Shown here: positions 11,274 through 23,562 of the stretch, piece by piece
How positions within the stretch are numbered: position 1 is the first letter of the stretch
Layout of the letters: every line of letters begins with the position of its first letter
Origin: Fasciolopsis buskii
Lineage: Eukaryota > Platyhelminthes > Trematoda > Plagiorchiida > Fasciolidae
DNA: 64,000 nt
Reading direction: 5' to 3'
Assembly: GCA_008360955.1 (NCBI GenBank)
Contig: LUCM01005801.1
Location: 51,203 to 115,202, forward strand
Position numbers and translations under genes: made by a program
The notes under the pieces: model-generated
Told to the model about the DNA's origin: nothing
The model's database searches: none
The model's input: only the letters and a program-made list of their open reading frames with translations

Positions 11274-13026
11274 CAAGATCGGATTACGTGAAAGTAAACG
11301 GCAACGCAGAAACTGTAATTAACATGTTTCATGATAATGAATTACTTTGGGGGAAATCTGAAACGCCGTGAACATATGGTTGAACATATGGTCGCGTCCT
11401 CCGCCATAAAGGGAGTGCAGTGAAAGTCTGTCAATTCTTATCATAGCTTGTTTTCTGGACCCTTCATCAAGCTCAAGGTGACGCCCACTACCGGAAATCA
11501 ATGCACACACACACCTCTGTTGCCCGGCAAATCCAACCAGATGTGGTTGTGTAGTTGATTTCACTTAACATACCCATTTTGTTCGGCTTGTTCACTACGT
11601 ATGTAATTAGCTTGCCCCTTTTTGTATTGTCATAGGCTGTTTTATAATTGATTACGTTCTCGGGTTCGCACATTCTCCAAGATCGGCTATTTGAAACGCA
11701 CGAACGACACTTGCGGGATGGATTCAAAGTGAGGCATATCAACCAGTCTCCGTCTCACGATATTGATTTCGGTGTCATAATGATCGGCGGATCTCCTTCA
11801 TGTCCATAATCCAGGACAGCAGTGGTCGAGGTCATGACGCGATTCTAAGTGTCAAAATGATAATACCGATCAATAGCGCATGATCGAAAAACTACGTCAG
11901 ACAGTGATTAGTCGGATTTATATCGTTCCATGAGCCCACCAGTTTACCGTATAAAGGTTTCTTGAGGCAATAATGAATCGAGGTTCCTTATGGACGAAGG
12001 ACTCCTCTTCCTAGAACACGGTGTTAGAGGAACCCAGTAAACTCTGAACTAATCTTCGGAAGACCTACTTGAATAAATTTCGAATTTTATCTTCGAAAGT
12101 GCTAAACATGAAAGACCCTAGTTGTGTGGTGGAAGAATGAGGGTTATAGAAAGAAGTGTCGATATTTTACCACAATTACCACGTTATCTTCTGCGGAGAA
12201 AAATATCACCAATTGACAGTGTTGTATCACACTCTTTGAGATGAAGTCTACTGGGTACTGACTAGGCTATTCTTCGGTGTTTGCGAAGGACAATAAATTC
12301 CCAGGATGCATAACAGGCTTGAGTATAATGCCAGATAGTAAAAAAAGATTATTTCAATGTTCCCGGTTTCTCTGAAGAGGTCAACAGAGACGGTGGCTAT
12401 CAGCCGCTTGGTTCCTGAACTGAAAACTCCGGAAAGTTTGAATAACTTATGCACCTAGAAAAATAGCTTAACAAGATACAAGTTGTTGTCCTGGTCACCC
12501 ACTGTCTCATGGGCAGGCGGTATGAACTTTACTGTCAGTCCCCGGCCCTCGGTGAGTAACATGGTCTGAAAGTTGGACCATTTGTTGAAAAGCTTGGTGT
12601 ATGGTTTTCGAAGTTACTCCTGTCTTCGGGCTTGAGCAAACGGGTAGTATCAAGTCCACTTATCCGGATAAATCGGTAATGACGTTGCTGTTTAGAACAA
12701 AGAAGCTATTGTATCTGGTTGACCATACACACTCCCTTTGCTTTCTTCTTCGCCCATTGTTTCTGTCTTTCGTGGTGATTCCGGAGGAGCATGATTGACA
12801 TTCAGATTAGTGCCAAGTATATTCATTGCTGAGGGGACTTGATCTAAAAACGGGTACTGGTATCTGTTACATTGAATAAACCGTCATTATGTAGTTGCGT
12901 CATCTGGCGGAATAGGTTGCAACAAATGGCATAAAAGCATGCATCAGAGCAAACCTCGTTATGTGCACGTATTCCGGTCACGTGCTTCAGGAGTGTAGAT
13001 AAGAATGCTCGGGATGTTTCTTGTGT
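11274..13026. other. No supported gene
   Basis: 1.75 kb up to the inner end of the right inverted-repeat arm. Short unrecognised frames only. I see no homology to the stretch just inside the left arm. Confidence 0.5.
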
Positions 13027-14471
13027 GTGGGGTAATTACTGAACCAACGTGCATTGACAGCTCAAAGGAATAACTGCATCATACTCTAGTTTGGTGCCGG
13101 GTTTCCCATACAAAATTAATCTTTTACCCCCTGAAAAAATTTCACATCGAGGACTTGTCTATTCCTAGCTGTCAGAACCGATTTTCATCAAGAAACGTAG
13201 ACATGACGAGGCTATGGTTTTTCGAGCCGTGAACAATATTCCACAGGCTAGCATTCCTAATCGATGTCCTGCAATCTTGTATTCACCCAACTACACGTGC
13301 GGGTCACAATTCAATGACCCTGGATTTATGAACATGCCCAAAACGAATGGGCATTGATAATTTTGACTGTTTCCACCAGAACAAGCAAAAACGTAGAAAA
13401 CGGCTGTCAGTGGCGTCGCGGCAAAAACTACTTAAGTCAGATCATGCCTTTCTATATCTCGAAAGAATAGTGACTCTCCGGCAGTCAGGTTCCAATTATT
13501 GTTTTTTTAAAATCTGCTGATGAACAGTAATTGGCCGGCGGTAGCCAAACAGATAAGGTCGTAGCATTTGGACGTGAGGGTCACGGGTTCGAGTCCTCCC
13601 ACCGCCGGTCAACTTCCACACTCGGCAGTCCTCTGCTGGCCGCGGCCCCCTTCCTGAAGAATGATGTACATTGTTAGTTCATTGATAAAGGAAGTAATAG
13701 ATGAAAAATAGCTCCCCAAGTTCGCACCCAAGTACTTATTCGTTTACTCCACGCGCAAATGATGGTGATTTTAACCGTGGACTCATCCACGGCCTCCTTG
13801 TAATTGGTCAGCACAATCTACATCATGCTCCAAATTTAAGACTCGGGGTTTTAAGCAGAGCTACCCTTATCCACCTAGAACCTGATCTTCAACTGACTTG
13901 AACTTTCACTCTCTCCTATCTAAGACCGCTTTGGACAACTATAAACCATTCCACGCGAAACTTGTGACTGGGAGTCAGGCAGGTGATTATCTGATTAAAA
14001 CGTTGCCTTCCCTAATCAATCCTGATACACTGCAAGTTTCCGATCCCTTCTCAGATGTACTTTTTACCCCCTAGAACGATTCACTGTTTCATTCTACCTA
14101 TTTACGCTTTTCGAGGTCGATATTTTATGAGGGCCACAAGCTACCAAAGCTTCTAGAAGAAAAACAGAGGTTTAAAACAGATTTTATCAAGCTCACTTCT
14201 ATCCTTAACAAGGATTTAATCGAACTCCTGAATGAAGTGAATATGCACAAGTTCTCGGAACCAAACACGGGATCTTTAAAGACCAAAGAAAGATCTATTT
14301 GCACATCGGCGGATAACCTATCATATTATAAAGCTGAATGCTGGTGCGAATTTGGAGCGGTTTTATATCAAGAGATGCTGGAACCTTTGGAAACTATCAC
14401 CACGGCAGCCCTTTGCCACCTTCAATTCTTTCCCATATATATAGATGATTATGTGGCATCTTTTCAAACTG
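13027..14471. repeat. Right arm of the 1.45 kb inverted repeat
   Basis: Mirror of 1-1445, separated from it by about 11.6 kb. Sequence continues past 14471 without interruption, but its partner would lie outside the window, so the outer end of the repeat cannot be placed. The SINE at 13531-13706 and the exon-like frame 14075-14512 lie in this arm. The inner junction at 13027 follows a short GT run (13023-13028) that is not shared with the left arm. Confidence 0.95.
13531..13706 (+). repeat. tRNA-derived SINE, family S1 (reference copy in right arm)
   Basis: The head, 13533-13609, is tRNA-sized (77 nt). Its ends are complementary (GGCCGGCGGT at 13533 and ACCGCCGGTC at 13601), like an extended acceptor stem. 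A box A-like TAGCCAAACAGATAAGG starts at 13542 and a good box B, GGTTCGAGTCC, lies at 13586-13596. The D-arm wording recalls tRNA-Arg, but this is only a resemblance. A GC-rich body (GGCCGCGGCCCCCTTCCTGA) and a tail with ATAAAGGAAGTA follow. About 14 copies occur in the window in both orientations. Presumed mode of spread: pol III transcription and LINE-assisted retroposition. Confidence 0.88.
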
Positions 14472-14512
14472 GTACTGTCACCGTTCACTGCAAGTCTGCA
14501 ACTGTTGTTCAG
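14075..14512 (+). CDS. Candidate internal exon of an unidentified gene (right arm)
   Basis: The frame starting after the TAG at 14072 stays open to the stop at 14669-14671, about 199 codons, which is long for this stop-rich window. A pyrimidine-rich tract ending in CTAG (about 14060-14074) resembles a splice acceptor, and CAG|GTTAGG at 14510-14518 resembles a weak donor. These would bound a 438-nt, phase-0 exon of 146 codons. The predicted peptide starts NDSLFHSTYLRF, has a charged, probably helical stretch (KLLEEKQRFKTDFIKL) and then an aromatic and Cys-rich part (YYKAECWCEFGAVLYQEML). I recognise no family. No flanking exons, start codon or poly(A) site could be assigned. It could instead be a retroelement ORF fragment or chance. 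Nearly the whole frame is duplicated in the left arm without disruption. Confidence 0.35.
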
Positions 14513-14792
14513 GTTAGGGGAAATAATCACCCACTCGTCCGAACTCAGGGGATCAGTGTCAAATCGTATTCAGCAGGAGAAGTTTTACTTTTGATGCGGT
14601 CAATTTCGCTCATCATTTTACAACTAGGTTTGCACGCCGCTCCGGAAAATTCGTTGTGCATGTTTTGTTGATTGTTCTTCCGTGTTTAACTAGATGCTGC
14701 TCCTCCCGACCCATTAGATCACAAAGAGAAGTATCTTTCCGTCATTCTTTCATCCCTACTCCACGACCTTCCAACGTCTCATCATGGTACGG

Positions 14793-15005
14793 AGTGGATG
14801 ATTTAGGCTACGAGTCTGCTACCCACCCTGAATGCCTTTCGAATGAGCGGTGACTCAAGTGGCATTTGCCGAAGAAGCCCTGCGCGCTGCCTTCTCGTGG
14901 GGGAGGTATTCTCACTAAAGTGAAACGATGAAGAGGGATGCTCGGTGCCTACATCGGGTTGACTGCCTAGTCTTTGACTATTGGTCAAGGGGATCCTATA
15001 CCAAA
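14793..15005 (+). repeat. Interspersed repeat R4, copy 1 (shortened)
   Basis: Matches parts of 16350-16550 and 56368-56790. Shared wording: GAGTCTG...TGC and CACCCTGAATGCCTTTCG, GCGCGCTGCCTTCTCGTGGGGGAGGT, and the terminal TATTGGTCAAGG. About half of the unit seen at 56 kb is missing. Class of element unknown. Confidence 0.65.
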
Positions 15006-15596
15006 CATGAGTGCTGTACGAAGTATAACACTGTCTGCGGCTGAGTGCAAAAGGCAGCTAATAGCGAAGAACTGGAGAAAATAGTTGGGAAAACATTTCC
15101 AGACTGTCCGACGGCTTGATTCTCATCGATTGCCTCCTACTGGCGAATGGCCAACGTTTCAGAATCAAATCAAACCGGTTTCTGATGTGGCAAATTCCGT
15201 GCACCCCGAATCGTTGGTCTTCCTCTATCCGAAGTAGCCATTCAACTCAGTTGGTTATACAATCCTGTGTTGTGGTGCCTGTTGTTGAATAGTTTACCAG
15301 ATGAATTAATTTCTCTTGTCCAGTCACTGTCTGCAGAGAGCCGAGGATGACTTCATGTTGATGGCTATTTTTCATCTGAATTCACCACGAGTAATGGTGT
15401 CCGTCGGAGTTGATCTGCCTCACTCTTAACTTTGAATTTTGTAGTTGAGATGAAAATAGCCCTATTTTTGTATGGGGTTAACAACATGGATGCCTATTCA
15501 AGTCCCAAAGTTGGTGGATGATGTTTTGCCTTTTACAGAAGCCTTGGTCAGCTGCAAATATTCTTCAACCGCTGTAAGAACAATGTGGAATTCGTG
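15006..15596. other. No supported feature
   Basis: Stretch between repeats R4 and R3 without recognisable coding sequence or repeat. Confidence 0.45.
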
Positions 15597-16141
15597 TCCA
15601 ATCACTTCGCCGAATTCTGCCGCCCCCCAAGTCAGCATATCCTAGCTCCGGATCGCTATTGCCAGTCTCCACTAGCTCAAGTCCAGAACAATCAAAGTCA
15701 ACCGGGTCAACAAATCTCGTTTGATAAGTGCAAAACACACATTTACAAGTATAATCTGTTTTGCATATTTTTCCCCCTTTGCGACCTGCATTATTCACGG
15801 CTTGTCGCCTGCTCGGATCATTAGTCCATCTTGTTCAGGTGCATTTCATTCTGACTTTGTCATACCGTTTTCCTGTCGAATCAGGACATCACATCTTGAT
15901 TAGTCAGCGCAACTCATGATATGGCCTCCTCAATTTGCGGGTTAACACTCCTCACTTCTAATCACGTCACTATGGTGGCCGGATGCTGATGGCCAATGGG
16001 ATAGGTGGGTCTCAATCTGGTGTTATGTCCTGCACTTGCTCGATGTCCGGTAAGATCGGGTTACATCCACGCTTGTGTATTGATCACGATTTCTCTGGCG
16101 AGTTCCGTCATTGAGCAACCACAGATAGCCACTGAGGCGGC
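15597..16141 (+). repeat. Long repeat R3, copy 1 (partner inverted at 43 kb)
   Basis: About 540 bases that match the reverse complement of 43053-43592 with high identity by eye. Shared landmarks: GCCGAATTCTGCCGCCCCCC, CTAGCTCCGGATCGCTATTG, CCTCCTCAATTTGCGGGTTAAC and GGTGGCCGGATGCTGATGGCC. It contains three overlapping short frames (15585-15824, 15721-15903, 16005-16202), which are not preserved in copy 2, so it is probably a non-coding mobile element or duplicated segment. No terminal repeats or target duplication were recognised. Confidence 0.85.
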
Positions 16142-16349
16142 ACTAATGGACTCAGGCGCAACGATGATTAAGTTTCCATTCCCTCATAGTGCGCATGTTT
16201 AGGTCGCACTGTACACCTCTGAACTAAAACATACAGTTGCAAGATTGCGTTGTCACAAAGTCGATTCTTTTTCCTCTAAAGTAGATACTAATGTCTTTTT
16301 ATGGTTGCCTACGTGTGCTTTGGGCTCCTAAATGTCTGTCAGAAGGCTC

Positions 16350-16550
16350 CTAAATGAACTGCTTCTCAGATGTCTTCCGTCGAGTGTGTCCTATGCACTG
16401 CCTTCTCGTGAGGGAGATGTCTCCACCAAGTTGCGAGGATCAAGATAACTTCTCATTCCTAATCAATATGTTTGCTGATCTTTGCCGGTCAGTCTACGAG
16501 AGAAGACTGAACCCTGATCCCAAATTAACCATGGGCGATGCATGAACCAC
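16350..16550 (+). repeat. Interspersed repeat R4, copy 2
   Basis: Shares TGTGTCCTATGCACTGCCTTCTCGT (reading on from 16385), a GAGGGAGATGTCTCC block, GTTGCGAGGA and ACCCTGATCCCAAATTAACC with the longer copy at 56 kb. The 63-codon frame 16354-16545 lies within it and is not conserved. Confidence 0.65.
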
Positions 16551-18531
16551 GGGGTTGCATTCCTGCCGTCATGTCCGGAAGGTTGTACTCAGTATTTGTG
16601 ATATCTGGGCTCATCAAAAACGTATTAACCGAATAATTAGATAAAGGCTTCACTGGATCACGATATCATTAGATCATCCTGTTACCTTCTAGATTTGATT
16701 TGATCCCGTAACATGGTTCATGAAAGATATTAGGAAATTCTAATATAAATACTACAGCATTTAGTTAATTATATGTATGGAAATTATTCCCCCAATCAGG
16801 GAGACTATATCTGAACCAAATCTAGGTTACTTTCTATGGTTTTGATTTTCGCATTGCTCCCGGACTGCATTGTCTGACCTGCCCTAGTTATCGCATGGGT
16901 TTCCCTTAGTTCTGATGCTGCAAATCAAAAACAAATTCAGACAGTACTCAAAGAATAAAAAAGCATATCTTAGTTAGAATTATCTTCTGCATCTTCCTGT
17001 TCGGTCTGCCCACATCTCGTTTGTTTCGTGTTTTTTTCCAACTTACGAATTCTCGGTTTTTTTGTCCTTGTCCAGAAGCACACGGCGCCATGTGTCATTT
17101 GAACCCGGGTAAATCAATGTCTAGCCAGTGTGCATACATTTCATCACACGCTAGAATCGTAAATGTCGCAATGAAAAACAAAGAAGGGAAGTCAGGCGAA
17201 CGATATCGAAATTTCAATATCATATTGGCTCAGTATGGGTGATAGGTTTATTTTCAAATGCCGACCAACAAGTTATTTGCGAAAATAAAAGCTTTTCTGT
17301 CACTTATGTTTTAGCTGAGATACTTTCGATTTCCTCTGAGCGGTCCTGTAAAGATTATTAACTTTTCTCATTAATCTATCCATTGTGAAACATTTGAGCT
17401 CAGATTAAGTTTGAAAACTGTGGCTTAATTATGTGATTGTGCGTATTGTCGGCACTACGAGATTGGACCAGAAACATAAGGCACGGTTACTGACTCCCAA
17501 TTCGCATTGGGATAACTCCAACCCAGTCAATGCAAATGAAAAAAACGCGAATTTCACAGTAACTGTTTATGTGTAAATCATTCGTTCACATTTGAAGTAC
17601 GAGGAATTCCTAATGGAGGGTTACCTTCAAGCCAGTGATATTTGGGGCATGTTTGAATTTCTGTTTTGAGCCGCCAGGGTTGTGATGGGCTGGCTGTGTT
17701 AACAGGCTACAGCTAAGTTGTACTGGATTGTGTCCCGTGGTTGCCACAACGACTACAACACTTTGTGATCGCTGCCGGGCTAGACTGGCATAGCAGAGCC
17801 ATCGCAACCGCGCTGGTACGCGCAACCGAACCAAAAATTGCAAGCGTTTAACTTCCCAGGCTGGCGATTATCGGTCTGCTGTATTTTAGTATCACATGAT
17901 GAAACACTCAATTTTCAAGGATTTTTCAAGAAGGCTAAGACCATCACCTTCCTCGCAAACGACTCCTGTGGTGGCAGACTTTTTCAGCTTGGCTGATGAT
18001 TCTCGCCGTGGAAAACCAGTCTCACGCAGCTCACCAGATCTTCAGTAGTCACAGAACCATAGTACTAACCGAAGAAGCACTTATAATTGAAGCGAACATA
18101 TGCAACTGAAATGTTACAACGATCATTGAGGCAAATTCGATAGAGTTACGTGAGTACTAGATCAACTGACTACCAGCTAAAATATGTACTTTCTGTGGTG
18201 AACAATAAAATTTTGCACTCTTTTTCCTTTTAGCGGTAATTCCAATATTCCAAATCATTCAAGTTTCACGAAAGACATAGTGCACATCATCCTAGTCGCA
18301 TGAAACTGAAATGATGGAAAATTGTGGGAGTCACAAAAATGTATCCATGATGTCCACGTTCTTCACTCTGTCAAACGGATCAAACGGAGTCCGATTAAAA
18401 ACCAGTCGAATAATAAAATATTCAATGAAGTGAAATATCCCTCTATTCAGAGGAATCTATCAACGTAATAATATATTCATCTAAAATTGTAAAACAAAAA
18501 ATCTTAAAATAACGATCTAACGATTTACCTG
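16551..18531. other. No supported gene
   Basis: 2 kb, AT-rich, with only short frames. No repeat partners were noticed in the window. Confidence 0.5.
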
Positions 18532-18872
18532 TCCGTCTAGATACTTGTCTATCAGTACACATACCTATATGTGCAACTATGCAAGTATCGATTTATATCT
18601 CGATATATGTATGTATATGCCACATAATATGTTTCTATGTCTATCCACAATAATATCCATGAATGAAACTGTCCAAGAAATTGTATATTTATTTGGAAAA
18701 TTTGCAATTAAGCTACACAAATATTTATCAAACTATCAATCTAAGTAGCAACCAGTCTATCTTTTCATCTATTTGTCTATCCGTCTATCTATCCACTAGT
18801 TTCACTGGATGTATCTTTCTGTTTATCTGTCGACCTATTTATCTGCCTGTCTTTTCCTACTGATGAGTTTAT
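18532..18872. repeat. Degenerate TCTA/TCTG (tetranucleotide) tract
   Basis: Repeated variants of CTATCTGTC, CTATCCGTC and TATTTATC over about 340 bases, most regular at 18755-18860. The two overlapping frames here (18545-18748, 18663-18863) are by-products of the repeat. Similar but shorter tracts lie near 53050-53150 and, on the other strand, at 63205-63240. Confidence 0.75.
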
Positions 18873-19247
18873 TTGTCTTACCCTGCAACATGCTACGGCC
18901 CATCAGCTGTCCGGTGAACGACCAACTGGCCAGAAAAGGATTGGGATCCAAACAGGAGATAAACGATTGTTAGTCGTCCACATAACCCATCCTCTAGCCA
19001 TCCAAATGGAATTTCCAAGTCTTGTTTCAATCTAAAACTTTTGTGCTAATTTTTGGGCTAATAACTTGTTAACTCGCGGGCAGCAAACATTGTCTAGGTT
19101 GGGTTTTTCTATCGTTGTAATTCCTGGCGCGAATCGATGTTAAAGCAAGCAATCAACACAATTTAAATGCTCTAAGTTCATCAACAAGTTGCTCCCGTCC
19201 GGCATGAAATGATTGTTTTGTTTTTGCAAATTTTGTCGGCAACCTTC

Positions 19248-19431
19248 GACTGCGGTGGCCAAACGGTTAGGGTCGTGGCGTTGGACGTGAAGGTAGCAGG
19301 TTCGAATCCCCCACTGCCAGTCAGCTTCCCCACTTGGCGGCCATTTGTTGGCCGCGGCCCCCATCCTGAGAATTGATGTACGTTTTTGTTTCATTGCTAA
19401 GGGAAGTAGAAGATAAAAAAAAATAAAAAAA
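19248..19431 (+). repeat. SINE S1
   Basis: GCGGTGGCCAAACGGTTAGG head with box A, box B GGTTCGAATCC at about 19301, body CACTTGGCGGCC and GGCCGCGGCCCCCATCCTGA, then a tail AAGGGAAGTAGAAGAT with A-rich end. Good preservation apart from small deletions. Confidence 0.9.
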
Positions 19432-20704
19432 GGTTGACATTTCCGTTAGTAAGTGATTTCCTTCTCCCATTGGAACGGGCTTTCCATCGGTATAGTTTGG
19501 ATATCCCTATTTGATAAACTGCAGCTGATCGGGATTAAAGCCTAAAGGTACTGCGCTAAGTGTACCGTAATTAACTAAACGAAACTCAATAATTCGTTAT
19601 CGTTAACATAAAAAACGAAATAAACTTCGCCTTGGTGACTTGAGTCAACAAGCGAAGTATGTCTCGCTCGGGAATAAGAAACACTTTCACAGTCCGAATG
19701 ATTAGTGGTGATAAACTGTGTGTCCTAATTTCCAGCATGACAAGCGTCGGATTCTTTTGTTTCGCTTTCATACGTGTATCTTGCTAAATGCGCAAAACTC
19801 TGTTTATTAATAGGACTCCTCATTAAATTCACTGTGGGCTGTTGTAAACAGAGTATCACGGCCGTTCTGAAAGACTTCGTGAGTAGTGAACAGCGGAAAC
19901 ACCATTTGGATAACTTGACAACATACATCGGTCGAGTCCTGCTTGTTAACGATACTCTGGTGGTAAACTGCTTTACGTGCTCGCATTATTCCAATGAAGT
20001 ACTCTTTTACTCCCCTAACGGTTTGCTTTAGCCAACCCTGATCTAACTCCTTCATTTGAAAACAAAAATTCTTATTCATTAGTCAAATTAGGCTATTTTT
20101 AATGCCTTTTTGTGCGGGTTGCGCCAAAATGAAATAAACCGTCTGAAACTGGAGCAAAAAAAGATCCCTAACCTCCACCTCAACCTAAACACGCACAGAC
20201 GATGCCTTTGCTTACATGCAGCGCTCAAAACTCGGCAGCTAGGATCGCGTTACCAAGTGCGAACCCGACGGGATTCGGATGAACACGGAAAAACCCTGGT
20301 GATTCGAGGAGCAATCTGGTTTCAAATAAGATGACCTCAGATTTCACTTAGCCAGGTCAATTAGGTGACCTAAATAGTAAACTTGATCAGAGGTTCTCAG
20401 GGAATTCGAGATGCAAACGAACGAGGTAATATGGGCTGAGAACATCCAAAGATTGGGTGATTGTAACACCGCTAAGGGAATGAAATCGAAGCAGCGTTCA
20501 TTGGTCCAATACTTAGTGTACGGCCCGGGTAGACAATTTCTATTCCGAAGTAATTATTGCTATGAGCGTAAAGCCTCCAGAGAATCACCGGAAGAAACTT
20601 AGCACAAGAACTGGAGTGATTAAGCTCAGTGAATAAATTTGCTGAAGAAAAAGAAGAAGGAAAAGCTGAGCGACTGAATCATAAATAAAACGACATCGGT
20701 GGAT
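19432..20704. other. No supported gene
   Basis: 1.3 kb with several overlapping 60-90 codon frames on both strands (19586-20602). None shows a recognisable domain. Confidence 0.5.
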
Positions 20705-21115
20705 GAGAGATTGAGGACTGGCTAACTGACTCAGTGACTGACTGACACAATGATTGACTAACCGCGTGACTGATTGATTGAATCAGTAACTGAATAGCTG
20801 ACTGACTGACCGATTCAATGAAAGTTTAAACAACTGGCACAATAAATGACTAATTGCCTGGTTGAATACAAAACTGAATCAACGAATGAACGACTGCCTA
20901 AATTTGGTGGCAAACTGACTGAATGACTCACTGAGTGATAGAATGAAAGACTGTAAGAATGACTGAAAGACAAACTGAATCATGGACTGACTAGCTGACT
21001 GACTGATTGACTGACTGATTGAATGATTGAGTGATTGAATTAATGAAGTACCCTTTGGCTGATTGAGTAACTGGCTGATTGAATGACTCTCAAACTTTGG
21101 TGACTGGTTGGCTTA
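20705..21115. repeat. Degenerate TGAC/TGAT satellite-like tract
   Basis: About 400 bases dominated by TGACTGACTGA, TGATTGA and CTGAATGA variants, best at 20740-20830 and 20990-21030. The 4-base period is imperfect and contains spacers. A related shorter tract occurs at 59310-59415. No terminal structure was seen. Confidence 0.8.
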
Positions 21116-23562
21116 CTATGCAACATTTCGCTCAGCGTTTTAACTTGCTGCCTGAATGACTTCAGTCGCCGACTAGCGACTTAGCTAAACGATATGCTGT
21201 TTGCATCTCTTGTTTTTCTGACTGACGATTTGTTTGTCTGTATGAATTTGCCTGGCGCACACAAAGTTACTCCAAAGTACCTCGGTTTCGTTGGACTATC
21301 TTCAAACTTCATGCGGTGTCAGTGCCATGCGGTTTCGAGAAGATCACAACTGTACGGTTTCTTTTGAGACCAAAATAATTTTCGGTCAACCCTACACGAT
21401 GTCTGACCTCGTACAATTTTATTTTTCCAGAGCAAAGAAAGCAGTTCAAAAAATGAAAACTTTAATCTCACGTCAAATTTAGTTTCTACATGAAATTTAC
21501 CAGTTGGTATTTATCAAATTTGGAGTGAATAAATTGTTCTTTATTATTATTTTTTCTTGTCTCGTTCAGAACTTGCATATCAATGTGACTACTTTACGTC
21601 CAGTGTGCTCCGGTGAGACTTTATTTTGATCGGAAAATTACCAATATCGAAAGATTTTATCTCCAAAATTTGCAAGCGCAGCAAACTGCAAATCCTTTAA
21701 GTGAACTAGCTTATCTGCTCAGACAAGATTTTTTCTAGAAGTGTAATAGACATAAAATTACTAGTCCACCACCTGTTTTTTTTTCTATTCAGCCAGACGC
21801 GGTCCAGTTGAAGAGCCATAGAACGGTCTACAAAGCGTGATACTCTATTGGGAAAATAGTCCTTCATGTATGTTTAAGCTAATAACACATCGCCCTAAGA
21901 TATTCCAATTGTTTGTGGGGAACACAGCCAATTCGACCATAAAACTGTTTAAAAATCATCGACGAATCGTGACTGGGTGTAAAATCCGTCAGATGTGAAA
22001 TTAGGAAGAAAGGAAAGCATTTGGTAAGGTAGATTTCCCAGAGATTTTCGGTTTGCAATGCGTATTTGATTTTTGTTTCAAATTTGTCCTCTCCAGCAGA
22101 ATAGTGTTTCTCAGTGCTGATCTTGTGCGGAAGATGCGCTCTTTACTGGCGCCCGCGCGATCTTTTAATCGTATGTATGGAATTATACATGTAAACGGGT
22201 CAGTTCCCGAGCACATAACTAGGATGCGGCAGTCTCGTATAGTTGGATGAGAAACAGACTGTACTCATAATTCCATACCGGAAGACTCACGATCTAAACT
22301 TGGTTGATAGACTTTCTGCTATCAGGTAATCCTTTGAGGTCGTAAGGCATCGATCCGTTCATACTTACCTTCCGCGTAAGCAATATCCTCTGCCAATAAT
22401 TTAGTGCTCACATAGGGAGCACACGCAAACCGATTTTCCTCCTGGTCCAAGCAATATCCGTTACATCTTTCCGATACGGCAAGTATTGGGAAAAATTTGC
22501 GTTTTCGTAGACCCACGGTCTCCGTGTTGCTGAACCAGAAATTACCATTCGACCCAGTCAAACTTTAGCTTTAGTGATCCAGCCTGTCACTGAAAATGTA
22601 CCCGAGAAATACATTTCAGTTTTCTGATCCAGTTATGGGAAGTGACAAAGACCTATCCATTCTAGTGGCAATCTATCATCTTAGTTCAACGTAGTCGGCT
22701 TTGTTTGTCGAAACTGTCAATTTTCAATTTCTGATTTCAACTTTCTAACGGAGATTATCATAGGAAACTATCCCAACCTCAAGTAAGAATTTTAGCCTTG
22801 TTGCTTGCACAGACACAATTAATTAGAATACCCACATGTCGTTGGGCTTCGGAATGGAAGACTCGAATAATTCGGAAGTATCTCTGGGCTGTCTGAATAC
22901 GATTTTCATACTGGACATTTGAAATGATTTTCCGGGCTGGATTGGTCCAGCGCCGATAATGAGAAATGAGAAATAGATCGTAGTAAATAGGTACTGTTAT
23001 TTGGACAGTTACATCTCACCTGGTTGTCTTATGTCGAATGAACACTCTATTAGTATTTACGAGTTTGTGACATCTTTAGCGTTGGCGTCACATTCGCTGA
23101 TCCATCTAGAATCACTTTTGCTCTGCAGAAGTAAGAGAGATCCTGCAATCCCGTTCGGAAACATGGCCACTGATGGGAGAAGTTATGCAATAACATAACG
23201 TTTGAAAGCCGTTGTCTTCGCGGCCTCCTTCGATGTTATGTTTGGGGTATTGCTGATGAATAGGCTCTAAAGCGGACTAGATTAAGATGGGTAAGCCATG
23301 ACTTACGCATATCCGCATGTCGATTCCCTGAGTAAACGCTGCTCCCCTCTGGAGGCGACCGTTGGAAGATAGGCTAAACTGTTCAATCCGTAACTTGGAG
23401 AAAACTACAAAACTCTATGTTGTTCTTAAACTAAAAGTTATTGTTCCTCTGAACAGACTGCCCTAAAGTCGCTGGCCTGCCATAGAAAAGCTCAAACCGA
23501 TTTTTCAGAACTGCACAAATGGGCACCCCTGATTCGCTTGAATCAGCGGAAGTTTGCCTATT
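21116..23562. other. No supported gene
   Basis: 2.4 kb with scattered short frames (for example 22322-22561 minus, 22053-22250 plus), none recognised. No repeat family of this window was detected. Confidence 0.5.

Noticed and set aside
21221..21240. CTGACGA followed by TTTG at 21.2 kb as a hammerhead core
   Set aside because: It sits in the TGAC-rich tract. No GAAA box, stem II or family flank follows.
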